A DNA stretch of 64,000 bases. It comes from Mycobacterium sp. ITM-2016-00316. GTDB taxonomy: Bacteria > Actinomycetota > Actinomycetes > Mycobacteriales > Mycobacteriaceae. A program made the translations under genes and the position numbers. Under the pieces are notes generated by a model that did no database searches, was not told where the DNA came from, and saw nothing but the letters and a program-made list of their open reading frames with translations. Location: contig NZ_CP134398.1 of the NCBI RefSeq assembly GCF_002968335.2, forward strand, positions 3,286,001 to 3,350,000. The letters run 5' to 3'. Positions 54,566 to 63,325 of the stretch are shown piece by piece. The first letter of the stretch is position 1. Every line of letters begins with the position of its first letter.

Positions 54566-55857
54566 TCGTCCTGGCACACGTCCAGATCCGGCTGACCCGA
54601 ACCGGCGAGTCCGCCGGGGCTGAGGTTGGCGCTGACTTCGGCCAGCCTCAGTGCCGCCTCCAACTCGAGCCGGCGATCGGCCAGGGAACACGACAGGAGC
54701 TCTTTTGCCTGCTGAACGCGGTACATCACGGTGTTCTGATGCACACCCAACCGTTCGGCGGTCCTGCTCCAGCTCATGTTCTCCTCGAAATAGACCGCCA
54801 GAGTGGCCCGCAACCTGCGGTTACGCTCGGTATCGGAGCTGAGTTCACCGAGCTCATCCTCGACGAAGGCCCGGGATGCCGACAGGTCGTGGGTGAGCAG
54901 CGCGGCCAGCGCCACCTGGCGGTGATTCGTCACCGTCCCGGCCGCGTGCGAGAACACGCCGGCCATCCGGCGGGCGTCCTTGGCCTGCCGGTGGGACCGC
55001 GCAAATCCGTCGACACCCTGGCTGAACCCGCCGATCGCGGCCAGCAGCGGAACGTCGATCGACAGCTCGCCGGCCGGCTGGTCGGTGAGCGCCGGACCAC
55101 TTGTCCACGCCCACACCATGGCCGAACCCGCAGGCACCACCAGCAACTCCATACCCTTGAGTTGATGAGCCAACTGCGCGGCCGCTCTTTTCAACGCCTG
55201 CAGGGGCGGCTTGTCGGGATTACGGGGGTCGCTCCACACCATCAAGGCCATGTGCGGTCGATCGAGGTTGTATCCCAGCGCAGCGCTGGTCGCGTGCAGG
55301 TCGACGGGACGACCGGCGAGGATGGCGAGGACCAGCTCGGCCCGCACCGAGTCGGCACCACGCACCCATAGCTCGCGTTCCCGTTGGTAATGCTCGACGA
55401 GATCACCCGTGATCTTCTCGCAGTACTCGTAGAGATAGGTCAGCGCGGCATTGGTGAGGTTCCACTTCACCTCCTCGGACGCGGTGAGTCCGTGAACCGC
55501 TTTGCGCAGGGCCGCGTCACAAAGACCCATCCCGATCACGTAGCAACGGGGTATCGCCGCGACGCTGATACCTCGCTGAGCCATCGTGGCCACCCAGCTG
55601 AGCGTCAGCTCCGGTGACTGTGCCGACCCCGGCTCTTCGGCCCCGGCGAAGCCGCGCAGTACCGCGTGCACATTGCTCAGCGCGGCGTCGACCGTCAGTT
55701 GTTCCAGGTCTTTGTCCTGCGCATTGTGCAGATCCGCGATCACCTCGACGGCACGCAGACCGATCCGCTCGGCCAGGTCGTTCACGTCGATCATGGCCGC
55801 CACCGCGGCGGCGTCGGGTGTTATCTGCACGAGTTCCTGAGCCAACTGCGCCCCCAA
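54556..55857 (-). CDS. PucR/CdaR-type transcriptional regulator
   Basis: A 433-residue regulator of the PucR C-terminal HTH class. The N-terminal half (about 20-190) is a helical sensor (VNDLAERIGLRAVEVIADLH, YVIGMGLCDAALRKAVHGLT). A GGDEF-like degenerate domain covers about 190-340 (LDRPHMALMVWSDPRNPDKP). The C-terminal HTH (about 355-410) reads LRATLAVYFEENMSWSRTAE, then LGVHQNTVMYRVQQAKELL. Related regulators in mycobacteria control P450 and alcohol dehydrogenase genes. The first TTG (55857) is used, with a GGTGAG stretch upstream; a later ATG (MIDVNDL) is possible. Confidence 0.85.
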   Translation of the reverse strand: MGAQLAQELVQITPDAAAVAAMIDVNDLAERIGLRAVEVIADLHNAQDKDLEQLTVDAALSNVHAVLRGFAGAEEPGSAQSPELTLSWVATMAQRGISVAAIPRCYVIGMGLCDAALRKAVHGLTASEEVKWNLTNAALTYLYEYCEKITGDLVEHYQRERELWVRGADSVRAELVLAILAGRPVDLHATSAALGYNLDRPHMALMVWSDPRNPDKPPLQALKRAAAQLAHQLKGMELLVVPAGSAMVWAWTSGPALTDQPAGELSIDVPLLAAIGGFSQGVDGFARSHRQAKDARRMAGVFSHAAGTVTNHRQVALAALLTHDLSASRAFVEDELGELSSDTERNRRLRATLAVYFEENMSWSRTAERLGVHQNTVMYRVQQAKELLSCSLADRRLELEAALRLAEVSANLSPGGLAGSGQPDLDVCQDDWK

Positions 55858-55929
55858 TATGCGCTCACCGATCGAGTGACGGTAGCACCAAGCACACGTG
55901 GCGAAGGCTCATTGATCAAGGTCTCCAGT

Positions 55930-57084
55930 TCAGCCGAAGGCGACGACAGGCTTGATCACGGTGCCGCTGGTCGAAGCCGCGATCGCCTCGTTGATCTGAC
56001 CCGTCGGAAACGTCTCGATCAGTCGATCGAACGGAAACCTGCCCTCGCGGTACAGCTCGATGAGCACCGGCACGAACTGACGTGGGTCGGCGTCCCCTTC
56101 GATGACTCCGGACAGCCGCCGGCCCAGCAGCAGATGCCCCTGATCGATCGTGATGTCGTGTTGTAGCCCATGGAAACCCACGGTCGCGCAGTGACCGGGC
56201 GAGCTGAGTATCTCCAGGGCCTGACGTATCACCAGATTCGAACCGACCGCGTCCAGCGAACAGGTGACCCCGTTGGGCACCAGGTTCATCACGTCCCAGA
56301 CGAGATCTTTGGTTGCGGCCGGGTTGATGCAGTGGGTGGCACCCAGTTCGCGGGCCAGCTCCAGGCGCGCCGGGTTCACGTCGACGGCAATGATGGGATC
56401 GCAGTGCACCGCCTTGCCCGCCATCACCGCCGCCAGACCCACCGCGCCCAGCCCGAACACCGCGAGGCTGTCACCCGGGTCCGGACGCAACACGTTCATG
56501 ACGCTGCCCGCTCCGGTTTGCAGACCGCAACCGAGCGGACCCAGCAGGTGCAGCGGCAGATCCTTGGGCACCTTGACCGCGTTGCGTTCGTTGGAGATGG
56601 CCAAACTTGCAAACGACGACTGGCCGAACCAGTTGCCGTGGATGTCCTCGTCGCCCGCACGCATGGTGACAGTGCCGTCGAGCCGCTCGCCGAAGTAGTT
56701 GAGCGGGGCGAACAGTTCGCAGTACGCCGGCGTCTTCGTGGTGCACGTCCGGCATTCTCCGCAGAAGTCGTAGCTCAGCACCACGTGGTCACCCACCGCA
56801 AGGGTGCTCACACTCGGACCGACGGCCACCACGACGCCGGCCCCTTCGTGGCCGAGTACGGCGGGCAACGGCAACGGGACCAGTCCCTGGGCCGCCGAGA
56901 TATCGGTGTGGCAGATGCCGACCCCGGCAATCTGGACCAGTACCTCGTCGTTCACCAATTCGGCGAGCTCGACGTCTTCCAACGACAAGGGTTGTCCCTC
57001 TTCGCGAAGCACGGCTACCCGGGCGGTGCGGACGGTGTTTCCACGGTTGTCGAGAGTGCCCATCGGGGAAGTGGTGTCAGTCAA
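55930..57084 (-). CDS. Zinc-dependent alcohol dehydrogenase (MDR superfamily)
   Basis: A 384-residue enzyme. The catalytic zinc site is VGICHTDISA and GHEGAGVVVAVG; the structural zinc loop is FCGECRTCTTKTPAYCE with four cysteines. The NAD-binding fold is SLAVFGLGAVGLAAVMAGKA. It resembles the mycobacterial AdhB/aryl-alcohol type that oxidises primary or aromatic alcohols to aldehydes. It is in line with the SCP2-like gene (27 bp upstream) and the P450, all on the same strand, and probably oxidises the hydroxylated P450 product. ATG 57084. Confidence 0.93.
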   Translation of the reverse strand: MTDTTSPMGTLDNRGNTVRTARVAVLREEGQPLSLEDVELAELVNDEVLVQIAGVGICHTDISAAQGLVPLPLPAVLGHEGAGVVVAVGPSVSTLAVGDHVVLSYDFCGECRTCTTKTPAYCELFAPLNYFGERLDGTVTMRAGDEDIHGNWFGQSSFASLAISNERNAVKVPKDLPLHLLGPLGCGLQTGAGSVMNVLRPDPGDSLAVFGLGAVGLAAVMAGKAVHCDPIIAVDVNPARLELARELGATHCINPAATKDLVWDVMNLVPNGVTCSLDAVGSNLVIRQALEILSSPGHCATVGFHGLQHDITIDQGHLLLGRRLSGVIEGDADPRQFVPVLIELYREGRFPFDRLIETFPTGQINEAIAASTSGTVIKPVVAFG

Positions 57085-57110
57085 CGGATTCTCCTGTCGG
57101 AAAGCTGTTC

Positions 57111-57509
57111 TCAGGCCGAGGCGTCTTTTTCTGCGACCAGTTCGCGATAGATCGGGAACAGCGGCTTGGTCAGTGGGACCAGCTTGAGGATCTTGTTGAC
57201 CGGCCCCTTGGCCTTGACCTGGCCCTTGGCCAGGCCCACACCGAGGTTGTATTCACCGCGCCAGAACTTGTCACCGATATCGGCCGTCATGTAGAGCTTC
57301 ACGTCGGCTTCTTCGTTGTCGGCGCCGTCGAAAACCTCGATGGCCGGTTCACGCAGACGCACCGTCATCGAGGCGTCCGGATCGGTGTAGTACACCTGCA
57401 GATCGATATCGGCGCCCTTGAGTTTGGGGCCGACTTCGGTGTTGTTGGCGGCCCGAAAGACGCCGCCGAGGTAGGTGTAGATCTCTTCGGCACTGCTGTA
57501 GTAGGACAT
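57111..57509 (-). CDS. SCP2 sterol-binding-like protein
   Basis: A 132-residue cytoplasmic protein matching the SCP-2 lipid-binding fold: SSAEEIYTYLGGVFRAANNT, IDLQVYYTDPDASMTVRLRE, PAIEVFDGADNEEADVKLYM, then FWRGEYNLGVGLAKGQVKAK and KPLFPIYRELV. SCP2 proteins carry sterols or fatty acyl groups in a hydrophobic tunnel. Between a P450 and an alcohol dehydrogenase it may deliver a hydrophobic substrate to the oxidase (inference). ATG 57509 has GGAGAGG upstream. Confidence 0.88.
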   Translation of the reverse strand: MSYYSSAEEIYTYLGGVFRAANNTEVGPKLKGADIDLQVYYTDPDASMTVRLREPAIEVFDGADNEEADVKLYMTADIGDKFWRGEYNLGVGLAKGQVKAKGPVNKILKLVPLTKPLFPIYRELVAEKDASA

Positions 57510-57553
57510 GGGTTCCTCTCCGAGGGTGGGTGTTTCGATGTGGATACGGACGG

Positions 57554-58840
57554 TCAGCGCGCGGTCGGTGTCCAGCTCACCGGCAGCGCGTGCACCCCGT
57601 GGATGAAGTTGTTGACCTGAAAGTCGGGCTCCCCGACCACTGTGATGTCGGGAATGCGGGTGTAGATCTCGGTGAGCACCGACCTGAGCATCTGACGCGC
57701 CATCGCGTTACCCAGGCAGAAGTGCGGTCCCCCGGCGCCGAATCCCAAGTGGTCGTTGGGAGTACGCAGAATGTCGAACCTGGCTGGGTCATCGAACTTC
57801 TCGGGATCCCGGTTGCCCGAGCAGTACCACAGCACGACGTGCTCGCCCGCCTTGACCTCGGTGTCGCCGATCACCACATCCTCGGTGGCGGTGCGGCGAA
57901 AGTGCATCACCGGACTGGAGTGCCGGACGATCTCCTCTACGGCTCCCCCGACGCGGCCCGGGATGTCCTCCAGGAGCAGGGCCCGCTGGTCGGGGTTGTC
58001 CGACAGCAGCCGAACCGCGTGCGCGATCGAATGCCGGGTGGTGTCGTTGGCCGCCGAGCCCAGCAGCGAGAAGAACGCGGCGATCTCCCACTCGTCGAGG
58101 GTCTTTCCCTCGAACTCTGCGTTGACGACCCAAGTCATCAGATCGTCCTTGGGGTCCTTGCGCCGTTTCTCGGCCTGGGCCAGCGCCACGTCCTGGATGC
58201 GTTCGGCTTCTTCGGCATGCGTCGTGAGTGCGTCGCGGCCGAGCGACATGCGGGGGTCGTCCCAGGCCAGCATCCGCTCGGCGGCCTCCATGACGATGTG
58301 CTGTTCTTCGCTGTCTCGGTCCAGACCGAAAAAGTGGGCAAAGATGCGGCCGGGCACATACTTGGCGTAGTCCTCGGAGAAGTTGCCCTCGCCGTGTTCG
58401 ATGATCTCGTCGAGCCGCTCACGTGCATGCTGGGCGATCCATTCGGAGATCTTGCGGACGTTGCGCGGAGTGAACGCCTGATCGACGATTCCGCGCATCT
58501 TGCGGTGGTCTTCACCGTCCATCACCAGGAATGAAGCCGTTGCGGTGATGACGATTTCGGGCATGTCCTCCATCAACACACCCTTGCCCGAGCAGAAGAG
58601 CTTGGGGTTGCGTGACACGAAACGGCAGTCCTCGTGCCGGGTCACCGACCAGAACCCTGGGGTGTCCTCGTCGGGCGGCAAGAGCGTGGATTCGAACGCA
58701 CGGTGGTAGGGCACGGGATTCTCGGTGCGGAAGTGCGCGAACGCCTTCTCGCGCTCCTCGAAGGTGCGGCCCCAGAACGACCGGGCGGACAGGTCGAGGG
58801 CGGGGTCGGTGATGACCGGGTGCTGGGCGGTGCTCGTCAT
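57554..58840 (-). CDS. Cytochrome P450
   Basis: A 428-residue soluble P450. The haem motif FGAGGPHFCLGNAMARQ gives the axial Cys at about 375. The I-helix reads LLGSAANDTTRHSIAHAV, with the unusual Asn-Asp before TT where many P450s have Gly-Asp/Glu. ExxR is EEIVRHSSPVMHFRR. The N-terminal pattern and SFWGRTFEEREKAFAHFR recall mycobacterial P450s active on lipids, such as the CYP125/CYP142/CYP124 range, but the family is not determined. It is part of the minus-strand block with the reductase (58968), SCP2-like and alcohol dehydrogenase genes. Confidence 0.93.
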   Translation of the reverse strand: MTSTAQHPVITDPALDLSARSFWGRTFEEREKAFAHFRTENPVPYHRAFESTLLPPDEDTPGFWSVTRHEDCRFVSRNPKLFCSGKGVLMEDMPEIVITATASFLVMDGEDHRKMRGIVDQAFTPRNVRKISEWIAQHARERLDEIIEHGEGNFSEDYAKYVPGRIFAHFFGLDRDSEEQHIVMEAAERMLAWDDPRMSLGRDALTTHAEEAERIQDVALAQAEKRRKDPKDDLMTWVVNAEFEGKTLDEWEIAAFFSLLGSAANDTTRHSIAHAVRLLSDNPDQRALLLEDIPGRVGGAVEEIVRHSSPVMHFRRTATEDVVIGDTEVKAGEHVVLWYCSGNRDPEKFDDPARFDILRTPNDHLGFGAGGPHFCLGNAMARQMLRSVLTEIYTRIPDITVVGEPDFQVNNFIHGVHALPVSWTPTAR

Positions 58841-58967
58841 GATGAGAACGGTGCCACCAGCGCAAACTCTTGACGATCCGGCGCATGGGGCAGGCGTATC
58901 CCTCGTTGGGGGTGCCTACCCCGGATCCCGAGATCGCCCCTGCTCCCCCGGGTGCGCCCTACCGCCG

Positions 58968-59942
58968 TCATACGTCGAGCACCAAAATCGGCGAGAGCGA
59001 TCGTGACACGCAGATCATCATGTAATCGTTCTCGGCCTGCTCGTCGGCGCTCAACACCGAATCCCGGTGATCGGGTGTGCCCTCCAGCACCGGGGTCTCG
59101 CACGTGCCACAGATGCCTTCCATGCAGGACGCGATCATGTTGATACCGTTCTCCCGCAACCTCTCCAGGATCGACTGGCCCTGGCCGATGGTGACCGTGA
59201 TCCCGGATTTGCGGCATACCACGTCGAAGGTGTCCAGCGCTCCCGCCGATGGTGTGAGCGCGGCCGGCTTGGCCGAGAAGCGTTCGATGTGCAGCGCGGA
59301 GGCAGGCCAATGCGAGCAGGCCTGTTCGACGGCGCCGAGCAGACCTTCGGGACCGCAGCAATACACCAGGGTGTCGTCGCGGCTTTCCCCGAGAAAGCTG
59401 TCCAGATCCAGCATTCCGAGTTCGTCCTGGGGCCAGAAGGTGACGCGGTCACCGTAGCCGGCCAGCACATCGGCGAACGCCATCGACGATCGCTGCCGGC
59501 CGCCGTACAACAAGTGCCAGTCAGCGCCGTCTGATTCGGCCCGTTCGATCATCGGCATGATCGGCGTGATACCGATGCCACCGGCGATGAACTGGTATCG
59601 ACGGGCGCGCTGCAGCGGGAAATGGTTACGCGGACCACCCACCCGGACGCGGCTGCCCTGACCGAGGTGGCGATGCACGTGCTGGGAACCGCCGCGACCG
59701 TCGCGCTCCAACAGCACCGCGACCCCCCACCGGTGGCGGTCGCCCGGACTTGAGCACAGCGAATACTGCCGCACCAGCACGTCGGTCAGCTCAAGATCGA
59801 CATGTGCGCCCGCACTCCACTCCGGCAGCGGTCCGCCGGCCGGATCCTCCAAGACCAGTCCCACCACGCCGTCGGCCAGATCGGCGCGCTGGGCAACGAC
59901 GAGTTCGAGTACGTCCTGCCGCGCCGGACCCATGTCGGTCAC
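58968..59942 (-). CDS. Phthalate dioxygenase reductase-type oxidoreductase ([2Fe-2S], FMN/NAD)
   Basis: A 324-residue fused electron-transfer protein. The flavin-binding barrel has RQYSLCSSPGDRHRWGVAV; the NAD domain has FIAGGIGITPIMPMIERAE and VYCCGPEGLLGAVEQA. The C-terminal plant-type ferredoxin (about 240-324) carries the cluster-binding cysteines in ASCMEGICGTCETPVLEGTP plus a later CVS. Such VanB/PDR-type reductases feed electrons to Rieske oxygenases or P450s. Here it is 127 bp upstream of the P450 on the same strand, so direct support of that P450 is likely (inference). GTG 59942 is chosen for its G-rich RBS; ATG 59933 is the alternative. Confidence 0.9.
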   Translation of the reverse strand: MTDMGPARQDVLELVVAQRADLADGVVGLVLEDPAGGPLPEWSAGAHVDLELTDVLVRQYSLCSSPGDRHRWGVAVLLERDGRGGSQHVHRHLGQGSRVRVGGPRNHFPLQRARRYQFIAGGIGITPIMPMIERAESDGADWHLLYGGRQRSSMAFADVLAGYGDRVTFWPQDELGMLDLDSFLGESRDDTLVYCCGPEGLLGAVEQACSHWPASALHIERFSAKPAALTPSAGALDTFDVVCRKSGITVTIGQGQSILERLRENGINMIASCMEGICGTCETPVLEGTPDHRDSVLSADEQAENDYMMICVSRSLSPILVLDV

Positions 59943-60226
59943 AGCCCCCTTCCCTCCAAGACTCCTGATACCCCACGACTCCTGACTGCATCCCACGAGC
60001 GTTCGTCACCCATGCCATCGGCGACAGCCGCCGCAAGGTGGAACGCCATACCCCGAATGGGGCACCCGGGTCAGCAGCCCGGCAGATCTCCCGGCGCGCA
60101 GACCCGTTCGGCCTATGTGCATCCCGCCAACGGGAGATCGTGGGGTACACCCGGTGTTCCTAGCGTTGACCGGGACAGGTTCAACGGTGCGTGATCGCAC
60201 GGGCAGGCTCGCAACAGGGAGAACTC
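59943..60226. promoter_or_regulatory. Divergent regulatory region between reductase and fadD
   Basis: This 284-bp gap holds several inverted repeats: GATCTCCCG (60085-60093) with CGGGAGATC (60131-60139), CCCC-GAAT-GGGG at 60051-60062 and GGGTACACCC at 60143-60152. A related GGGGTGCCTACCCC element lies in the reductase-P450 gap (58909-58922). They may be sites for the PucR or LuxR regulators. No gene is visible. Confidence 0.4.
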
Positions 60227-61867
60227 ATGGTCGAATCACTGGTACAGAACGACTTCGAGATCACCCTCCAGCACGTGATGCGCCGGATGCGCACCTTGAA
60301 TGCACACGTCGAGGTCGTCACGCTGATCGACGGCGAGGGCACCGTCAGCCGCAGTACCTACGGCGACGTGGTGCGCCGGGCCGACAAGCTGGCCAATGCG
60401 CTGTACCGCCTCGGCATCCGGGACGGCGACCGGGTAGCCACCTTCGCATGGAACACCCAGCAGCACTTGGAGATCTATCTGGCGGTGCCCTGCATGGGCG
60501 CGGTGCTGCACACCCTCAACATCCGGCTCACCGACGACCAGCTCGTCTACATCATCAACCATGCCGAAGATCGCGTGCTCATCGTCGATGAGACCCTGGT
60601 ACCGCAGGTCGAGCGGATCCTGTCCAGGATCCCGGCGATCGAGCATTTCGTCGTGATCGGCCATGCCGGGCGCGGGCACACGCTACCCGATCCGCTGGCC
60701 TATGAGGCGCTGATCGCCGATGAGCCCGAGCATTACGACTATCCCGCCATCGACGGATCCGCCGCGGCCAGCCTGTGCTACACCAGCGGAACCACCGGTA
60801 ATCCGAAAGGCGTGCTCTACGGTCATCGTTCGACGGTGCTGCATGCCATGGCAGAGTGCCTGAACGACACTCTCGATGTCCGGTCCGGCGACCGGGTGCT
60901 GCCCGTCGTTCCCATGTTCCACGCCAATGCGTGGGGTTTGCCGTATACGTGCGGGCTGCTGGGCGCCGCGCTGATCATGCCCGGGAGATTCCTTCAGGCC
61001 GAGCCATTGGTTCGCCTGATCGCCGCCGAGAAGGTCACGTTCGCCGCGGCCGTCCCCACCATCTGGAATGACATCCTGCGCAAGTCGGGGTCTGCTCCCG
61101 AGGCGCTGGCATCCCTGCGGCGTGTCACCTGCGGCGGTGCCGCGGTGCCGTTGGCGCTGATGCAGCGATTCGAGGAGACCTTCGGTACCCCTCTCGTGCA
61201 GGGGTTCGGCATGACCGAAACCAGTCCGCTCGTCGCCATCGCCGAGGCCCCGGCCGGCACCGAGGGTGACGAGTTCTGGCGGTACCGATCCAAGACCGGC
61301 CGCATCTCCCCGCTGGTCGAAGTGCGCATCGTGGACCCGGACGGCGCGGAGCTGCCGTGGGATGGCGAGCACGCCGGCGAGCTGGAACTGTGCGGACCGT
61401 GGATCGCGTCGGGTTACTACCGCGACGAGGCGGCCAGTGCGGAGGCCTTCCGCGACGGCTGGCTGCGCACCGGCGATGTCGCCACCATCGATCCCCTCGG
61501 CTATCTCCAGATCACCGACCGGGTCAAGGATGTCATCAAGTCCGGCGGTGAATGGATCTCCTCGATCGAGATGGAGAACGCCCTGATGTCCCATCCGGCG
61601 GTCGTCGAGGCGGCGGTGATTGCCAAACCCGACGAACACTGGACGGAGCGGCCGCTGCCCTGCGTCGTCCTCGACACCGCGGAATCCATCACCCCCGAGG
61701 CGCTCAACGCCCACCTCCAGGATCAGTTCGCCAAATGGCAACTGCCGGACGAGTATGCCTACATCGCCGAGGTACCCAAGACCAGCGTCGGCAAGTTCGA
61801 CAAGAAGGCACTGCGGGCGATGCTCGCCGACGGCGGGCTGCCCGGTAGGCAACCCGTTCGGCCCTGA
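60227..61867 (+). CDS. Long-chain-type acyl-CoA synthetase (FadD)
   Basis: A 546-residue adenylate-forming ligase. The AMP motif is [20 protein letters not shown], then [13 protein letters not shown] and the adenylate region [13 protein letters not shown]. The C-terminal hinge and lysine region is [32 protein letters not shown] and [17 protein letters not shown]. It forms an acyl-CoA from the acid produced by preceding oxidations. The RBS GGGAG precedes ATG 60227. It is divergent from the reductase and converges on mceF. Confidence 0.93.
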   Translation: MVESLVQNDFEITLQHVMRRMRTLNAHVEVVTLIDGEGTVSRSTYGDVVRRADKLANALYRLGIRDGDRVATFAWNTQQHLEIYLAVPCMGAVLHTLNIRLTDDQLVYIINHAEDRVLIVDETLVPQVERILSRIPAIEHFVVIGHAGRGHTLPDPLAYEALIADEPEHYDYPAIDGSAAASLCYTSGTTGNPKGVLYGHRSTVLHAMAECLNDTLDVRSGDRVLPVVPMFHANAWGLPYTCGLLGAALIMPGRFLQAEPLVRLIAAEKVTFAAAVPTIWNDILRKSGSAPEALASLRRVTCGGAAVPLALMQRFEETFGTPLVQGFGMTETSPLVAIAEAPAGTEGDEFWRYRSKTGRISPLVEVRIVDPDGAELPWDGEHAGELELCGPWIASGYYRDEAASAEAFRDGWLRTGDVATIDPLGYLQITDRVKDVIKSGGEWISSIEMENALMSHPAVVEAAVIAKPDEHWTERPLPCVVLDTAESITPEALNAHLQDQFAKWQLPDEYAYIAEVPKTSVGKFDKKALRAMLADGGLPGRQPVRP

Positions 61868-61893
61868 CCCGCAGTCCTTGCCGACGACCTCCC

Positions 61894-63324
61894 TCACCTG
61901 CCCGGTGGCAGCAGGAGCGTCTCCCAGGTCGAATCCTGCGGTGCGCTCTGGGCAAGGTCGGACTGTGTGTAGTGCTTGCCGTCCGGTCCGACGTAGGCGC
62001 CGGTCGACGGGTCGTAGTACGCGACCGCGATCGGTGGAGGCGTCGCCGGAGGAGGTGGCAACTGCGGGACGGCCTGGCCGGTGCCGGTGGCGTTGGGGTC
62101 TCCTTTCCAGTTGAAGCCGTCGTTGAGTGGCACGAACTCGGCATCGCTCTCGCATTCACGCACGGTGGCCGCCCGCTTACCCGGCCGCGTGACGCACGGA
62201 GTATTGCGCACGCCACGAACGTTGAACGGAGAGTCCTGCGGGACACGGCAATACAGGTCACCGGGAGCCCGGTCCGGGTAGTCCACGAGTACGGCGGTGC
62301 GCGCCTGCTGAGTCGGCAGATAGCCGGTCGTGCAGGGCGGCGGCAGGTTCAGATTCAGGTTGAAGCTCAGGTAGGCGCCCTTGTAGTCCTGATTGGTGTG
62401 GACGTTGGCCGCCAACGATCCCTGTTCGACGGCGACGAGCTGCGGCAGCAGCACCAGAATCTGTTCCAGACTGTCGTGATAGGTCAGCCCCACCTGCCCG
62501 ACACTGGCCAGGTTGGCCATCACCACCGGCAGCGTGGGTTGCACGCGCTCGACCAGTTGGCGGACCTCGTTCAGCGCCGGGCCGCCCTTGTCGATGACAC
62601 CGGCGACGTCCCGATCATGTTCCTGCAGTTCGCGTGTCACCGTGGCGACGTGAGAAGCCCAGCCTTGGATCGCATCCGAGGTCGCGGTCTGGGAATCCAG
62701 GACCGGCTTCGCATTGTCGATCAGGGCCAGCATGGGATCGAGGTTGTCCCTGGCGTCATTCGACAATGCGATCGCGCCGGACACGATCCTGGTCAGTTCC
62801 GGACCCAGCCCGCCCACCGCCGTGTAGGACTCGTCGATGACCGTCTTGAGGTTGTCCCGCGGGACCGCTTCCAGTCCTGTCTTCACCGCGTCGAGGACGT
62901 CATTGATGTTCTGCGGTACCGACGTATCGGCCAGGGCGATCACATCGCCATCCTTGAGCGGCGGTGCCGAACCGCTGCGCGGCAACAGTTCCACGTACTG
63001 CTCCCCGATCGCCGACTGGGAATGCACCTCCGCCCGCAGATCACTGGGAATGGGGATGTCGGAATTCAGCGTCAGCTCTGCGACGACACCGCTGCCGGTG
63101 AGCCGCACGGCGTCCACCCGTCCCACTTCGGTGCCACGATAGGTGACATTGCTGCTGGCGTAGAGTCCGCCTGTTGCCGGTAGCTGCACCGTCACCGAAT
63201 AGTGGCCGATGCCAAAAAGTTTGACGGGCAGTTTCATGTAGTTGACGCCCATCAGCGTGAGCGCCACCAGGGCGATCACCGCGAAGATCGCCAGCTGGAT
63301 CCGCGTTTGCCTGTTCAGGTGCAT
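61894..63324 (-). CDS. Mce family protein MceF
   Basis: A 476-residue MCE-domain protein, the sixth and last gene of an mce operon. An N-terminal membrane anchor (IQLAIFAVIALVALTLMG) is followed by the MCE domain (about 40-120: GHYSVTVQLPATGGLYASSN, VTYRGTEVGRVDAVRLTGSG, EVHSQSAIGEQYVELLPRSG). A long helical region follows and a Pro-rich C-terminus (about 400-476) ends DSTWETLLLPPG. Mce complexes import lipids, such as mycolates or sterols, across the cell envelope using an MceG ATPase encoded elsewhere. The start ATG 63324 is one base past the mceE stop, so it is co-translated. It converges on fadD. Confidence 0.94.
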   Translation of the reverse strand: MHLNRQTRIQLAIFAVIALVALTLMGVNYMKLPVKLFGIGHYSVTVQLPATGGLYASSNVTYRGTEVGRVDAVRLTGSGVVAELTLNSDIPIPSDLRAEVHSQSAIGEQYVELLPRSGSAPPLKDGDVIALADTSVPQNINDVLDAVKTGLEAVPRDNLKTVIDESYTAVGGLGPELTRIVSGAIALSNDARDNLDPMLALIDNAKPVLDSQTATSDAIQGWASHVATVTRELQEHDRDVAGVIDKGGPALNEVRQLVERVQPTLPVVMANLASVGQVGLTYHDSLEQILVLLPQLVAVEQGSLAANVHTNQDYKGAYLSFNLNLNLPPPCTTGYLPTQQARTAVLVDYPDRAPGDLYCRVPQDSPFNVRGVRNTPCVTRPGKRAATVRECESDAEFVPLNDGFNWKGDPNATGTGQAVPQLPPPPATPPPIAVAYYDPSTGAYVGPDGKHYTQSDLAQSAPQDSTWETLLLPPGR

Positions 63325-63325
63325 G

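Noticed and set aside
58685..58695. GGATTCGAAC, resembling the T-loop of a tRNA on the reverse strand
   Set aside because: It lies inside the P450 coding frame and no cloverleaf (acceptor stem, anticodon arm) can be formed around it.
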